DNA from: Phascolomyces articulosus
Taxonomy: Eukaryota; Mucoromycota; Mucoromycetes; Mucorales; Lichtheimiaceae
NCBI GenBank assembly: GCA_025677815.1
Contig: JAIXMP010000001.1
Span: forward strand, 868,001 to 932,000
DNA length: 64,000 nt
Reading direction: 5' to 3'
A program made the position numbers and the translations under genes. Shown in pieces: positions 47,990-59,929 of this stretch. How positions within the stretch are numbered: position 1 is the stretch's first letter; each line of letters starts with the position of its first letter. Under the pieces are notes generated by a model. The model did not search any database, had not been told where the DNA came from, and was given only the letters and a program-made list of their open reading frames with translations.

Positions 47990-49069
47990 ATGACCGCGGA
48001 AAAATCAACTAATGTATTCGAACAGATGTTGCTTCGTGGCAAAGTTGCAGTTGGTAAGGATTTGGAAAAAAAAATTATGATGATATTTATCTATGATATT
48101 TTGCAACAATAATTTATACATACATGTATAATGATAGTTACTGGAGGTGCTCGTGGTCTTGGCTATGAAATGATGCTAGCTTTAGCCGAAGCCGGTGCAG
48201 AAATTGCATGTATCGATATCCTGAAGGAAACTGCCATAGAATCCGCTGCCAAAATATCAAAAGAATGTCAAGTCAAAGGAACGGGCTGGCAGTGTGATGT
48301 TTCGGATGAAGATCAAGTGATTACCGTATTTCAAGACATTGTTCAACAACATGCCCATATCGATGTATTGGTGACAGCAGCAGGTATTAACAAGAATGGC
48401 ACGGCTTTTGATTATACCGGTAAGGATATTCGTAAGATATTTGATGTCAATGTTATTGGTACATTTTTCTGTATGCAGCAAGCAGCAAAGTAAGTTTCAT
48501 TGAAATGAAAATTGGTTATTATTTTACGACAGATAATATGATGATGATATGAGATTAGTAGGAGAAGCATCACATATAAAGTAAATGCTTCTACTATGTG
48601 TGTATAGAATTATGCTGTAATGTGCTAAGGAACAAAAGTACCGTTTTTTCTTACATAATTTATATAATATAGACATATGGTGAAGGCAGGGAATGGAGGG
48701 TCCATTATTTCGGTAGCATCCATGTCTGCTCATATTTACAATAATCCACAAATTCATTCACCTTATAATGCAAGCAAAGCTGCCGTATTACAATTATCGA
48801 GGTGTTTATCATGTGAATGGGGACCCCATAATATTCGCGTAACAACCATTTCTCCTGGTTACTTTGCTACAGAAATGACAAACAAGCTTATCAATGAAAT
48901 GGGTTTGAGTGTAGAGGATACGGTTCGTACTTGGAAATCAGAAGCTCCTCTTGGTCGTGTTGGTAAACCTCACGAGCTTAAAGGAACGGTAGTGTTTCTT
49001 GCGTCAGATGCATCGTCGTTTTGTACAGGGACTGAGATTCTAGTGGAAGGAGGGGCAACTATTTGGTAA
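47990..49069 (+). CDS. Short-chain dehydrogenase/reductase (SDR)
   Basis: Exons 47990..48053, 48138..48489 and 48673..49069 encode 270 aa. The Rossmann motif is VTGGARGLGYEMMLALAEAG (TGxxxGxG). The NAG-like site appears as DVLVTAAGINKNG. The catalytic Ser and Tyr-x-x-x-Lys are in ISVASMSAHIYNNPQ and HSPYNASKAAVLQLSR, followed by ISPGYFATEM. The C terminus is LASDASSFCTGTEILVEGGA. It is a classical SDR, closest in style to fungal sorbose reductase/polyol (arabinitol/mannitol) dehydrogenases, NADPH- or NADH-dependent and cytosolic. The Asp in ACIDI at the end of beta-2 suggests NAD(H) preference (inference). The polyol substrate is not proven. Confidence 0.9.
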
Positions 49070-49954
49070 TAGTTCTTTCATGTCATATTGGGTGGTTTTT
49101 TACATGTAATAAATTTGAAAATATAATGATATTATATTCATATACCTAGATGTTTGCTATTGAGCGTATATTCGTTTCAAGATTTTCATAGTTCTCATAA
49201 TATAAATTTGCATGCTGTAATTATTATAATGACTGCCTGACCATTTGTTGTAATGTCATCGTATTTAAAGTAATATTTGTTGATGTTACCATATAGTGGT
49301 AAAACCTTCCTAATTTGATTCATTTGAAATAAAACAACATATTGTGTTTTATAATAGTAGTAGTAATACGTAGACCCATCATTTATGGTATTGTAAACAA
49401 AGAACAGCTGCCTAAATATATAAAGAATATAGTAATAATATGAAACAAGAAACACTACTGTTGTACCTACTAAGAATCATTGAATAGAACCCAACGTCAG
49501 TTTCTTCAAAAGAAATTAAATAATCAAATAGAAGAATTAGGTAGAAATAAATGTTTTTTTTATTCAAGAGTGAAATTCAATGCTACAACAAAATGCCTAA
49601 TTTTTTTTTGGGTGAAGTGTCGAGAAAGGGGGAATAAAATAACAGTTGAGTAAAAAGAGACTGGGGGGAGATAAGATGTGGGGAATGGATAAATATAATG
49701 TAATATGGGGGGATTTTTTGTTTCCAATAACAAATATACACACTGATGCTATGAAAATATAATAATAATGATAATAATAATAGTAATATAAACAATAAGT
49801 TGGGTGTGGGGAAATGGATAAGAAATATTTTGTTTGATTGATGAAAATGATAAAAAATAATAATAATGAATCATGATAAAAATGTGTCAGAAATGAATAA
49901 AGTGACCTGTGCTTTTTGTTCAAAAAAAGAGAGTTTTTGTTTTTGTTGTTTTTT
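49070..49954. other. Intergenic region between convergent SDR (+) and BRE4-like (-) genes
   Basis: AT-rich with AATAAT repeats. The minus-strand open frames here (49583-50013) are low-complexity and are not called. Confidence 0.5.
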
Positions 49955-52900
49955 TTAAAGTGAGTGTTGTCGTTCGATAAACAAAGATCCTTGTTCCATA
50001 TCATCCGTTTCAAATAATCGTTCCCATTGATCTGGAGGAACTAAAGATCCAAATAGACGCGTCATATTTTCTCCCAACTATCATTCAAAATTTTTTTTAT
50101 CAGTTCATCAGTAAAAAGATAATATGAACAACCATTATACTCCCCCACACCCCTTGTTTGATCAACTTTTTTATTCCTGTTGCTGTTATTGTTTACCTTG
50201 TCAAGATCACGGATAATATCTTCCATCATTGTAACATAAGCATAATAGAGTACATACACATGTTCTTTTTCCAATAATTGTTGAGATTGAGCAATCGGTA
50301 ATTCTCTTAAACGAACAATTAACGATTGCCAAGCACTTCGAGCGGGTGGGAAATACGGTGGTAAAGGTGTTTTGAGACGCAGGGCTGAGGCCAAAAGATA
50401 AAAATACAATAATACATTGCCTACCATTTCACGTCGTTCACGACTGACAGGCATAATAAAATCACGTTGTACATCTTCAAACCAAGCATCCTTAAGAATC
50501 ACTGCACGCATGGAAAGGAACTTGTCAATGATATTTTGACACGACATGAGCATTTCTTTATACGTGGCCACAGGAAAAGCGCCCTTGAGACGCGGTTCAT
50601 TGGGTGTTTGGGCTAATAAAGCTTGAAGTTCCAATAAGGTACGTTGTAGCCCAAGTTCCATTTCTTGAAACGTTTGACGTGCGATCTGTCGTTGCCCCAC
50701 CAGTGTCTCGGTAGAATCACTGTCATCTTTTATCATTGTTGTCGGGTTACCAGAATAAGATGTTGCTGCTGATGAAGAAGATAAAACGCGTTGGTGTTGT
50801 TGTAGATGATGATCATCTGCTGGACGTTCGGAATAGACAGAGACCAGCTTTTGATAAAGGAAAGCCATACGTAACAAAAAATCCGAGAATTGTTTGCGTA
50901 ATTCGGATCGTGCTTCAAAGGGCCAGACATAATTGTTGGCAATTAGACCATAAATGACACCCACAATAATAGCAACACAGCGTTGTAATGCTAAACGCCA
51001 TACCTCCACTTTATTTGTATCACGGTCGTTGTATTTGTTCAACATCACGAGATTAAACGCAAGTAATGTAAATTGTCCAAATTTGCCGTGTTTATGATTG
51101 AGAATGAGCCAAAAGTTGGGAATGGAGAAGAGCCAGGTGACGATCGGTAAGACGTACATATTGGCAGGGAATAACATGTAAAGTATCATGGCAGCAACTA
51201 CACCAAGTACGGTAGATAAAATACGATAGATGGAAACCAAGTTTGTCATGCCAACTGTAGGTGTCATAACAACCATCAACTGTTATAACAATTTTTAGTA
51301 TTAAAAAATCTTCATCTTATTTTTTTTACTGTAAAGATATTAAAAAAAAGAGATACTTACCGTGATCAATGCCCATTCCATGCGCCATTCTCTAAACCAA
51401 TTACCAGTAGATTCCATAAATGCAGGTAAAGCAAGAACAACAGCTGCGATAGTACATTTCACTGCATAACGTACTTTTTGAAGTTTAAATAGAGAAAGTG
51501 TTCTCCACATTCGTAAAAAGAACTTGCGCCATGTGGTGGTGGGTTCAGGTGTATGTAAAGTATTCATTGTATTTCGTTCATTAGGAACAAATCCACTAAA
51601 AGATGATTTTCGTCGAGGTGATTTATGTCCTAAACATATAAAAGCCATCCATGTTCAGTAACGGGTAGATGCTATGGATAGGATACCTTTAACAAAAAAA
51701 GAAGGAAGTTGTATTCTATGTTTACCTTCACTCTTTTTCCAAGTAAGAGCTTTCCACCAATGCATGGATTTAGCAATTTCTCCTGCATCCGACCATTCAC
51801 GGACCGCTCGTACCAAAGTAATTAGTTCGCGTGCGAATTCAATCATATTGAACACAAAAAAGTAAACCAAAAACACATCTTCACCGGGGGCATATCCAGC
51901 TGGGTCCTCTTCACTTCCTCCTGTGCGATGATGCATATGACGCATGCGGCGTTGATGGAGTTTTTGGACCGCCTGACGTTGAGACACTTCAAAAAGGGCA
52001 ATGGCCTTTTCCAAATTGGCCTCCAATGTATCATATGTCGGGATCGCTTTTTTGACTCGAGTAGAAGGTGTGACAGGGACAAAACTGAATTGAAGATTAT
52101 AAATGGTTTGTTTGGCTGTATAAGCCAAGGATTTCAAAGGTTGTCGAATGGTATGAATAAACTCAATCAAGGCCATGCCGCTATCATCTTCTTCTCGATC
52201 ACTCGATTCACTCATGCTAGTGATTTCAGCATCCGAGACCACTTGCATGGTCTTTTGTCGTCGCATTTCATTTTCTAATCGTCGTCGACGATAGCTGGCG
52301 CGAATATTCCATTCTCCTCCAGCACTTTTTGCTTTTCTTTTTTCTCTGGATCGTTGTAATCGATTTTTGGATTTTCTTGCATTTTCTTGTTGCTGTTGCG
52401 TAGTCGACATGCGTTCAAATTGCAATCCACAACTACTTCGGAGACCACCGACATGTTGTGCTAACCGTTGCATACTTTTTACAATTTGTTCATATTCGTG
52501 GGTCCGACCGCGCACTTGACTATTCCACATGACTTCCAACTTTGCCTCTTTGAGCGATTTTTGAAGAGCAGTAAAACTAGCACGATGCGATTCAATAGCT
52601 GTTTGCAATGATTTATTGGCTGTAAATTCGGGTAGGTCATCATCCAACAAGAATGTTTTCGTCAATAGTTTCAAAAGGACTCGATATGACGTGAGGGTCG
52701 CGTCCAAATCTTTGCTATCATCATTGGTATCACCAAAAAAATAAGAGAGATAGATATTAGTATGTATGATTTACTTATCATTCTAAAACAAATTTAACCT
52801 TATTCTTTTTCTTTTATGTAATAGTGCCGTAATGCTTTTTTATCTATCAAACTTTAATCATAAAAACTTACTTTAATTTTTTAGCTGCAGAAAAAGGCCA

Positions 52901-54284
52901 AAATAATATACAAGCAGAAACAGTGATCACGGTACCAGTTGCCACAGCCGAAGTGATTTGTTCAATACGTGTGGTATCAAAATCACCACGATTGGCCGAC
53001 CCTTCTCGTACGACAATAATGAAAATAATAATGAAACAAAGGCTGGATGCTATAATAATAAAACCCAACAAAAATAATAATTTACCAGATAAGGTTATTA
53101 ACTTTAAATTCTTCATATGGTAATGGCAATAACACACATATATACATATACACACTAGTCCTATCAACAACCATATCTTACCAGTGGCCACAGGAGGTTT
53201 ATTCCAATGTGCCTTAAAAAAAGCAATGACATAAGTAGCACCAGCCAACCAAAAAAAGAGAGAAATCGAATGTGCAATGTCGTAATAGTCTCGGTCAACA
53301 AAGAAATCCGTAGAAACCATGGAACCAACACAAATGGCCAATGCGAAAAATACGTAACCCCATCCATAAGCGGCAGCCTCTACCATTCCACCCAACGATT
53401 TGGCTGGATTAAAAAACACCGTAGCTGTGGCCACAATATGACTTGAAACACGATTATTGCCAATCAATGAATTCAAAGCAGGAACAAAGGTAAACAAGGA
53501 GCCAATAAAATAAGCAAAACTACATTTCAATACTTGGCGTTGAGCATGGGTCAATGTAAATGATCGTACAGCATGCCATTTTTGTTTGATACGAGACCAA
53601 CATCCATAATGATCTGGATCACCGTCTTTACTTGCAATAGGACGATATCGCCTTTTTTTATTCCCATCAGTAGGAAAAAAGGGTGCATCGGATGAATCAG
53701 TATCACTTGTGGAGGTGGATGAGGATTCGGATAAACCTGAAACACCTTGATAATTTTGATGAGGTCGTTGGGATGCATCGCGTAACAATGGCGTTGTCTC
53801 TCTAAATAAAATAAATAAATAAATAGATAAGCCATTCTCTCCTCTGTTTAGTATTTCAAAACAAAATAAAAGGCAGAATGTACCTGTTTTGGTTCGTGTT
53901 CCTCCTTGGAATGAGAGGTGGCTCGTGTTCTGCTGCTTGTTGTTGGTGTTGCCCTGGTTGTTGGTGTAAAATATTATTCTCATCGCCTCCTTCCATTGTG
54001 GAATCAACATCACTATGAAGAGCAGGTTCAGGAATAGTGGATAAAGAAACAGTGCGTTTTTGAATAATGCCGTCTTCAAGAACGACTTCTATTTCACTAT
54101 AAGAGGAAGGAGAACGAGTAGGTATATCTGAAACTTGTTCTCCCCATTGTGATAAAGTGGAATGACGATCGTTGACATACGATCCAGGTGAAGCGGATAA
54201 AGTAGTTTGTTGTTGTTGACCACGAAGAACGGTGCTTGTTGGAAAGGGTATTGGGGCAGCGTTACGAGGTAAACGCTTTGCCAT
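49955..54284 (-). CDS. BRE4-like multi-pass membrane transporter (aromatic acid exporter/FUSC-type)
   Basis: Seven exons (54284..53884, 53801..53182, 53049..52872, 52714..51726, 51629..51361, 51279..50197, 50077..49955) encode 1220 aa. After a disordered cytosolic head come membrane spans: QVLKCSFAYFIGSLFTFVPA, GWGYVFFALAICVGSMVSTD, SLFFWLAGATYVIAFFKAHW, SLCFIIIFIIVV and ATGTVITVSACILFWPF. A long charged cytosolic block follows, then a second membrane block: KCTIAAVVLALPAFMEST, WALITLMVVMTPTVGMTNLV, VLGVVAAMILYMLFPANMYV and CVAIIVGVIYGLIANNYVWP. This duplicated layout and length fit the fungal Brefeldin A sensitivity protein 4/ArAE_2 family. Members are implicated in ER/endosomal function. 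The substrate is unknown. Confidence 0.85.
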
Positions 54285-54483
54285 GTCTTTCAATTATATT
54301 TTTTTGACAGCAGGGACGGGCGGAGAGGATAAAAATGAGAAAGAGAGTGAGAGAAAAACTTAAAAAAAAATTGAACGACAAAAAAAAAAATCGGTTCTTT
54401 TTATTTAAGTTTTGATGCTACACAAAAAAAACGCGCATGTTTTTATCAAAAAGAACAACAACAGCTATTACATGAAACGGGTT

Positions 54484-55045
54484 TCAATCCCACTAAAATA
54501 GAAGCATCATCATCAGTAACAAGTAACAAGAAGTAGATCATTTTGGGGGGGGGAATATATACAAAAAATATTTCTTCTTACCACGATTCTTTCAGGCATA
54601 TCTTTACTATTATCAGCTTGAAGAGGATTCTGTCGTTTTTGTTCCGCCAGTTGTTTACTTAGTTTACCATCTTGTTTTACCACTCCACGATTTTCAGCCT
54701 TGTTATTAAAGACCCATTTATATTAGCTCATAATTATTATTATTACCAGCTGTTTCTTAATAGAATTCTTTTGTACCTGTTGCCGACGTTGTTCCGCTGC
54801 AGCTAACATGGCTTCTCTATCTGCATTTTGTTTTCCTTTATGAGTTGATGACCCTAATGTATTCCCGCTTGTTGCTGATGGCCCATTGTTATTCTCTCCA
54901 CTAGAGCCTAATCGTTGTCCCTGATCACTATTCTTTCTTGAACCCAGACAATTCCCCTGGTTTTTGTTTTTTATACTTTCATTAATAATAATAATAATTA
55001 TAGAAGCATGAGGTCATCTCTCTTTCGAATGAGGAATATTACCAT
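54484..55045 (-). CDS. SVIP-like small p97/VCP-interacting protein, 102 aa
   Basis: Four exons, all phase 0: 55045..55043 (just ATG), 54956..54777, 54698..54582 and 54492..54484 (TGG GAT TGA). The product starts MGNCLGSRKN: Gly2 for N-myristoylation and Cys4 for palmitoylation, as in SVIP. Residues 48-58 (REAMLAAAEQR) fit the VCP-interacting motif R-x5-A-A-x2-R exactly. Next come AENRGVVKQDGKLSKQLAEQ and an end PERIVWD that parallels the GLRW-type tail of SVIP. In animals SVIP binds p97 at ER or lysosomal membranes and restrains ERAD (family knowledge). The middle (residues 11-45) is Ser/Gly/Asn-rich. Donors are GTAATA, GTACAA and GTAAGA; acceptors are CAG, AAG and TAG. It lies 199 bp upstream of the BRE4-like ATG, in the same orientation. 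Confidence 0.78.
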
Positions 55046-55430
55046 ATTATTTATAATAGGTTTTTTTTTGTGTAAAGATAAAAAAAATTACAAGGGAAAA
55101 AATAACCTTATGTTTATTATAAAAAGGAAGCCTTGAACCTTTTTTTTTTTTTTGAGTGGAAACTGCGGAAAAAAGCAAAGTGAGAGAGAGAATACGCCTT
55201 TTTTTCTCACTCTCTCACTCTCTCCCCCTTTGTACATATTCACACATTCATCGATAATGAACAACATACACATATATAGATAGAAAGAATTGACTTCTTT
55301 TTTTCAAAAATACCCTCCTTTTATATATACATACTTCTTGGTTATCATTCTTAACAATAAGTGAGTTATTATTATTATTATTGTTATCCGATATTTTCTA
55401 TTTTAGCTTATCTTTTAATTAATAACAAAC

Positions 55431-55544
55431 ATGGTAATCAACTGTTGTATCCATTATCATCTACACATCAATATCATCGACATCATGATAAAAAAAACCA
55501 TAGATATGGGCAAATCGATCTATGAAAACAATGATATTAGATTA

Positions 55545-55613
<69 letters not shown>

Positions 55614-55811
55614 GGGCACCTCCGTGTTTCGAAATATAAAAAAAATAGAAAGGAAACAAAAATAGCGTGGTTCATTTATTACTTCAAATGGGACTCAGCG
55701 TTTCTCCAAAAGCTTCTTTTGAGAAAAATGATTTACTTGCAGAAAAGGATAAGCAAAAGAAGAAGAAAAGGAAGTTTTCATTCTAATGTAAGTCTATGTT
55801 GTACGACATAA
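55431..55811 (+). CDS. Doubtful 126-aa ORF containing an (AAT)n microsatellite
   Basis: ATG at 55431 lies about 110 bp after a TATA-like TTTATATATAC (55320). About 21 AAT repeats (55547-55611) encode a poly-Asn run. The rest is basic (LLLRKMIYLQKRISKRRRKG). No family is recognised and no splice sites are needed. It could be a genuine small basic protein or a chance frame kept open by the repeat. Confidence 0.25.
55547..55611 (+). repeat. (AAT)n microsatellite, about 21 units
   Basis: Uninterrupted AAT/TAA triplets visible in the plus strand. Confidence 0.95.
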
Positions 55812-58479
55812 CATTTGCAACCTTCTTCATGCATTTACGTATATTATTACGGTTATGAAACACATATCATATCTCGTCTGAAGTAAATTGATTATGCAAG
55901 TGACCCCGGACCACCAAATAAAAAAGATGAGTTTATTTATATTTACGTATTAGAAAAAACTTCTTTAAGTAATAAATTATCTCCTTTAAGAACAAACAAT
56001 AACATTACCTTCAACTCCTTGATTTCATAATAAATCAATGTTCTTTGTATTAGCCAATGTTGGAAAAATGTTCGTTCCTGACGCTCTGGTATCATAAAGT
56101 AAGACAGGAATGACAACCCAAGATACCTATTGGACAATTATTTCCTCACCCTTAGAACAGGTTTTTGAATAATCTATCAAAAATCTTGTGTATCTTCAGA
56201 CCAGACTAATGATACATAGGGCACAAGCAAATATGGATAGTCAAACCGTACTGTAAAAGCCACTGGATACCTGCTACACGTAATCAATTTGTTGAGGGTG
56301 CCAATGAGTTATCAGTTTGGTTTTTCTTTACTTACTACCTGACACAGGAGGACTGGATTTAATACTACTACAACTTGATTGAGATGGATATATATTAATC
56401 ATTCTGTGGTTGAGGACGTAATCTAACAAAGAAAGAAAGAGTACGTATCCCAAAAGAGATTAAAAAGAACTCAGGTATTTTTTTTATCACCCAAAAAAGC
56501 ACTACTGAGCTACCTACTTCCTCTTGGCCAATTTACCAGCCACTTCCTGATGTTCAAGCTTAACGCATTTTATTGTATTATACAAAAAAAAATACATCGA
56601 TAGTCGGATTAACATTAAATTTTTCTTTCACCTTATTCTACATGTACTATTATCCGCCCATTTTCTCTCTCACACTTCTATATAATACTATGTATCTTTC
56701 TACCAATCTATCTATTTTCAAAAAATTGGCATACTAATACATTCTTAAACTTATAATTTCAGTATTGATCCATGCCATATTCTCTGTGAGGGACACTGCT
56801 TCTTGCTTTCAATCTTTTTCCATGTAAAACTAAAGAAATCAAGCATTAATTAAAGAATACATATATGTCATGCGTTTTAATTACTTTCTAATCATAAACT
56901 ATATCTTATTCCTCATCGCTCTATCACCATTCAGCGCTTTCGGTCTCAATTTACTCTTACGTTGTATATAATAAACTATTGTTGATAGTAAACTGTTAAT
57001 TGCTTTTGGTGGAATCATATGATGTTGTTAAAACAGTACAAACTGCATATAGAATAGAAATACCTATTATTACTGCTAGAACCTTTACATATTTAATATA
57101 CTACATGATACATTTTTGCGCAAGTGAAGAATTCAAGCGATAGCTCCGTATCCAATTGATTGGAATATCTCCTTATTAGATGCTTTTCCTCGCAAAATAC
57201 AGACTCGGATAAATATATGAATACGAAATTCTTTGCCTTTTTTGCGAATGTTCTATTTATTTTAAATAAACTTTACCCAACCATGGTTGATGCAACGATT
57301 TCCTTTAAGCCTTCCTACTCTCAATTACTACCCATTATTACCACTCTAGAGTTTTTATGCCTCACGACGGTTTATGACATATTCCTCATTACGATTTGCT
57401 TAGACTGATGACCTCAATGATTAATTCCAAAAATAAAATTTTCTTGCTATATCAAATGATTATCTTTGATTTCAACGCATTGTATGTGTAGGTACCAGAA
57501 GAAACAAGGTTTAGTATTACTTTATTACTATCTTTATATAAGTATGAGGGGAAAAAATGTGAACTATATTCTAGAGAAAAAAGAAAATCAAGGAGTATAA
57601 CCAGGTCCTTCCGCTGTTGCATTACTTTTTTTTAATAGTCATGTTAAGATCACAACTGAATCAATGATGAAAACTCTGCTACACCTGGATCATAACAAGT
57701 TTTTTTTTAATTGGTTGGAATATCTTAGATGATACCAAGGTGTCCGACATGATCTTAAACAAACTTTGGTTATGTATTAATTTTATATTAAGAAGAAAAA
57801 CTTACAATTAACTTCGGTGTAAAAAAAAAATAAAAAAGAGGGAATCCCATTATCACATTGACAGCAACGTACCGTATTATGCTTACCAAAAAAACACCAG
57901 ATGAGTGCAAGTATTTAGTAAAGGACAATGCACTAGTTTCAATAATAAAACCCTTTTTACCATCATCCATAATGACAAATTTTCTCGTTCAACAATATTA
58001 ACTACATAGAGCCGCAACTCCGTGTAAAGTTTATCCCTTATAGTGATATAAGCAACTTATGATTCTGTTATACTGGCTGGATCGTTTCGAACACGCTGTT
58101 CAGATATTATAGTACTACAGGTTATATAACAATCATTTGTACACTAATAAAGACTATTTTTCTTTAAACCATAAATTAAATTGAAATAATGGTATATACA
58201 TTGTAAAATATATAAACCTTTGACCTTTGTGCCTACATAATATATACAAAAAAGAAACATAAAACGCGCTCTTCAATAAGCAGTAAGGACTATGTGCTAC
58301 GCAACTCCCTGCCCCGTTCTTCATGTGTTTTAAAATGATTCTTGTCATATCTTCCAACATAAAATAATAGAGAAATGTCTTTTAATATGTAATACCCTGA
58401 TTTTCGTGACAGCCCATTATTTCATATGGTTATTATTACCAGAGTAATACCTAACAATATACTCTTTCAAATCCATATA
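55812..58479. other. Gene-poor AT-rich stretch
   Basis: No coding region can be supported in 2.7 kb. The open frames here (for example 57160-57408) are hydrophobic and compositionally random. Confidence 0.5.
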
Positions 58480-59590
58480 TGAAATCACGTGATTTCTGAG
58501 AAGGCAAAAAATATAAATTGGACCCAAAAATTCGGGTGAGTTTAGTTTCTCTTTCTTTCTCTTTCTCACTTTTCAGGATCGACGAAACACGAAACGAAGT
58601 AAGACACCATTCTATTTTATTTTATTTTATTTTATTTTTTTCCTTCCATTCCTTTCTTTTTGTAGTTTAATGAAGGTGTTCATTCTATTTTCTTTAATTT
58701 TTTTTATAATACCTGTTTTAAAATTTCTTAATCTCACTTTTTTCCCTACATTAAAGGACGACAACACCAAAACAGACGACGAAACTAAATGAGGAATGTA
58801 ACGCGATCTACACGAAATGCATAACACTCAATGAAATTTGCAGGTCGAGACTGTGGATTCTGTTGTTTGTTCAATGCACGAAAGGAATCAGATTGCTTGT
58901 TGAAAATACTTTTTTTTTTACTCCCTCATCCTTTTCCTCTTTACTCTGCGTACCGTTGCAATGGCGATTTTGTCCTACTTTGCTGTAGATTACAACTTGA
59001 GCGGGTATCCTCACTTGTGATTTTGCAGAATCGATAGTGGTTAGCTGATACGGTTTTCTTACTTGCTATGTATCCAATGCTCCTGGTTGGTGCAGCGATA
59101 TTATATTCTCTCGACGGGTTAATATCCTTGGGCTTGTAAGGGACTAGTGACTTTATTAGACTAGAAGTGGTGTTCCTAATCTAATGGGGTTTGCAAGTGC
59201 AGTAGGGTCGACATTGGTGCAGATGTCGCAGCTCGGCCAATGCCTACTGTGCGCAACTTTTTTATTGTTCAGGAAATATACTTAGGGGAAAATGGTAGTA
59301 GCCGGGTGTCGTTTCCGATTCTTTATTGCTTTTATATATTTTTTTATGTTAAGTACAGAAGTACCGAGTCTTTTTAGGCGAATTCTCTCTTTTTCTTAAC
59401 TTCTTGTTTTCTTCAACTTTTTGATTCCTTCAACAATACAACAACAATCGAAAGACGTAACGACAGCACCATAACATCAGCGAGGCACAACGTCAACAAC
59501 AAAGCATCGTCACCAACAAAACACAACAGCGCCTCGGGAATCATGATGCTACCTCCTCGTGGTGATTCCTGGAAATGTGTCTTTCTTTTT
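58480..59590 (+). other. Island of higher complexity with promoter- and intron-like signals but no long ORF
   Basis: A TATA-like AAATATAAATT (58509) is followed by a GTGAGT...TTTTCAG interval (58535-58577), then a GTAAGA donor (about 58600), a (TTTTA)n run (58613-58639) and further CAG/TAG sites. A frame reading NEECNAIYTKCITLNEICRS (58790-58850) and a CAACA/CAACAACA-rich tail (59440-59530) resemble transcribed leader sequence. It could be a spliced noncoding RNA or the leader/LTR of a lost retroelement. The evidence is weak. Confidence 0.25.
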
Positions 59591-59929
59591 TTTTTTTTTT
59601 TTTGTCTTCAACGACATAAAAAAAGAAGAAGTTCACGGCGAACAGCATCACATTTTTGACCTTCTATAATTTTCAAATTGATTATAATAAATATTTTTTT
59701 TATTATTTTATCTATCATCGTTATCATTGCTTGTTTTTTCTTGACGAAAATGGGGTTTAATTGGATTTTCTGCGCGTTCAGATTCTTTATCAGGGTCATG
59801 ATGTAAAACAAAAAGTTGCATAAATGAGTGTGGCTTTTTTTGGTACCAACTCAGCATGAATCTCTAGGTTTAGATACCAGAGTTTTTAAGTAATATAAAA
59901 AAAAACCTTTCTCACAAGCAACCTAAAAA

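Noticed and set aside
28919..49069. A biosynthetic gene cluster made of MFS, AKRs, transketolase and SDR
   Set aside because: No core synthase (PKS, NRPS, terpene) is present, transketolase is housekeeping, and the AKRs look like local duplicates. Proximity alone is not enough.
49583..50013. Minus-strand 70-138 aa ORFs after the SDR gene
   Set aside because: Low-complexity Tyr/Ser/Phe frames in 3' flanking DNA. The true last exon of the BRE4-like gene is 50077..49955.
50736..50957. Plus-strand ORFs overlapping the BRE4-like gene (also 51928-52278, 53207-53446)
   Set aside because: Antisense shadows of well-supported exons with clear family motifs on the minus strand.
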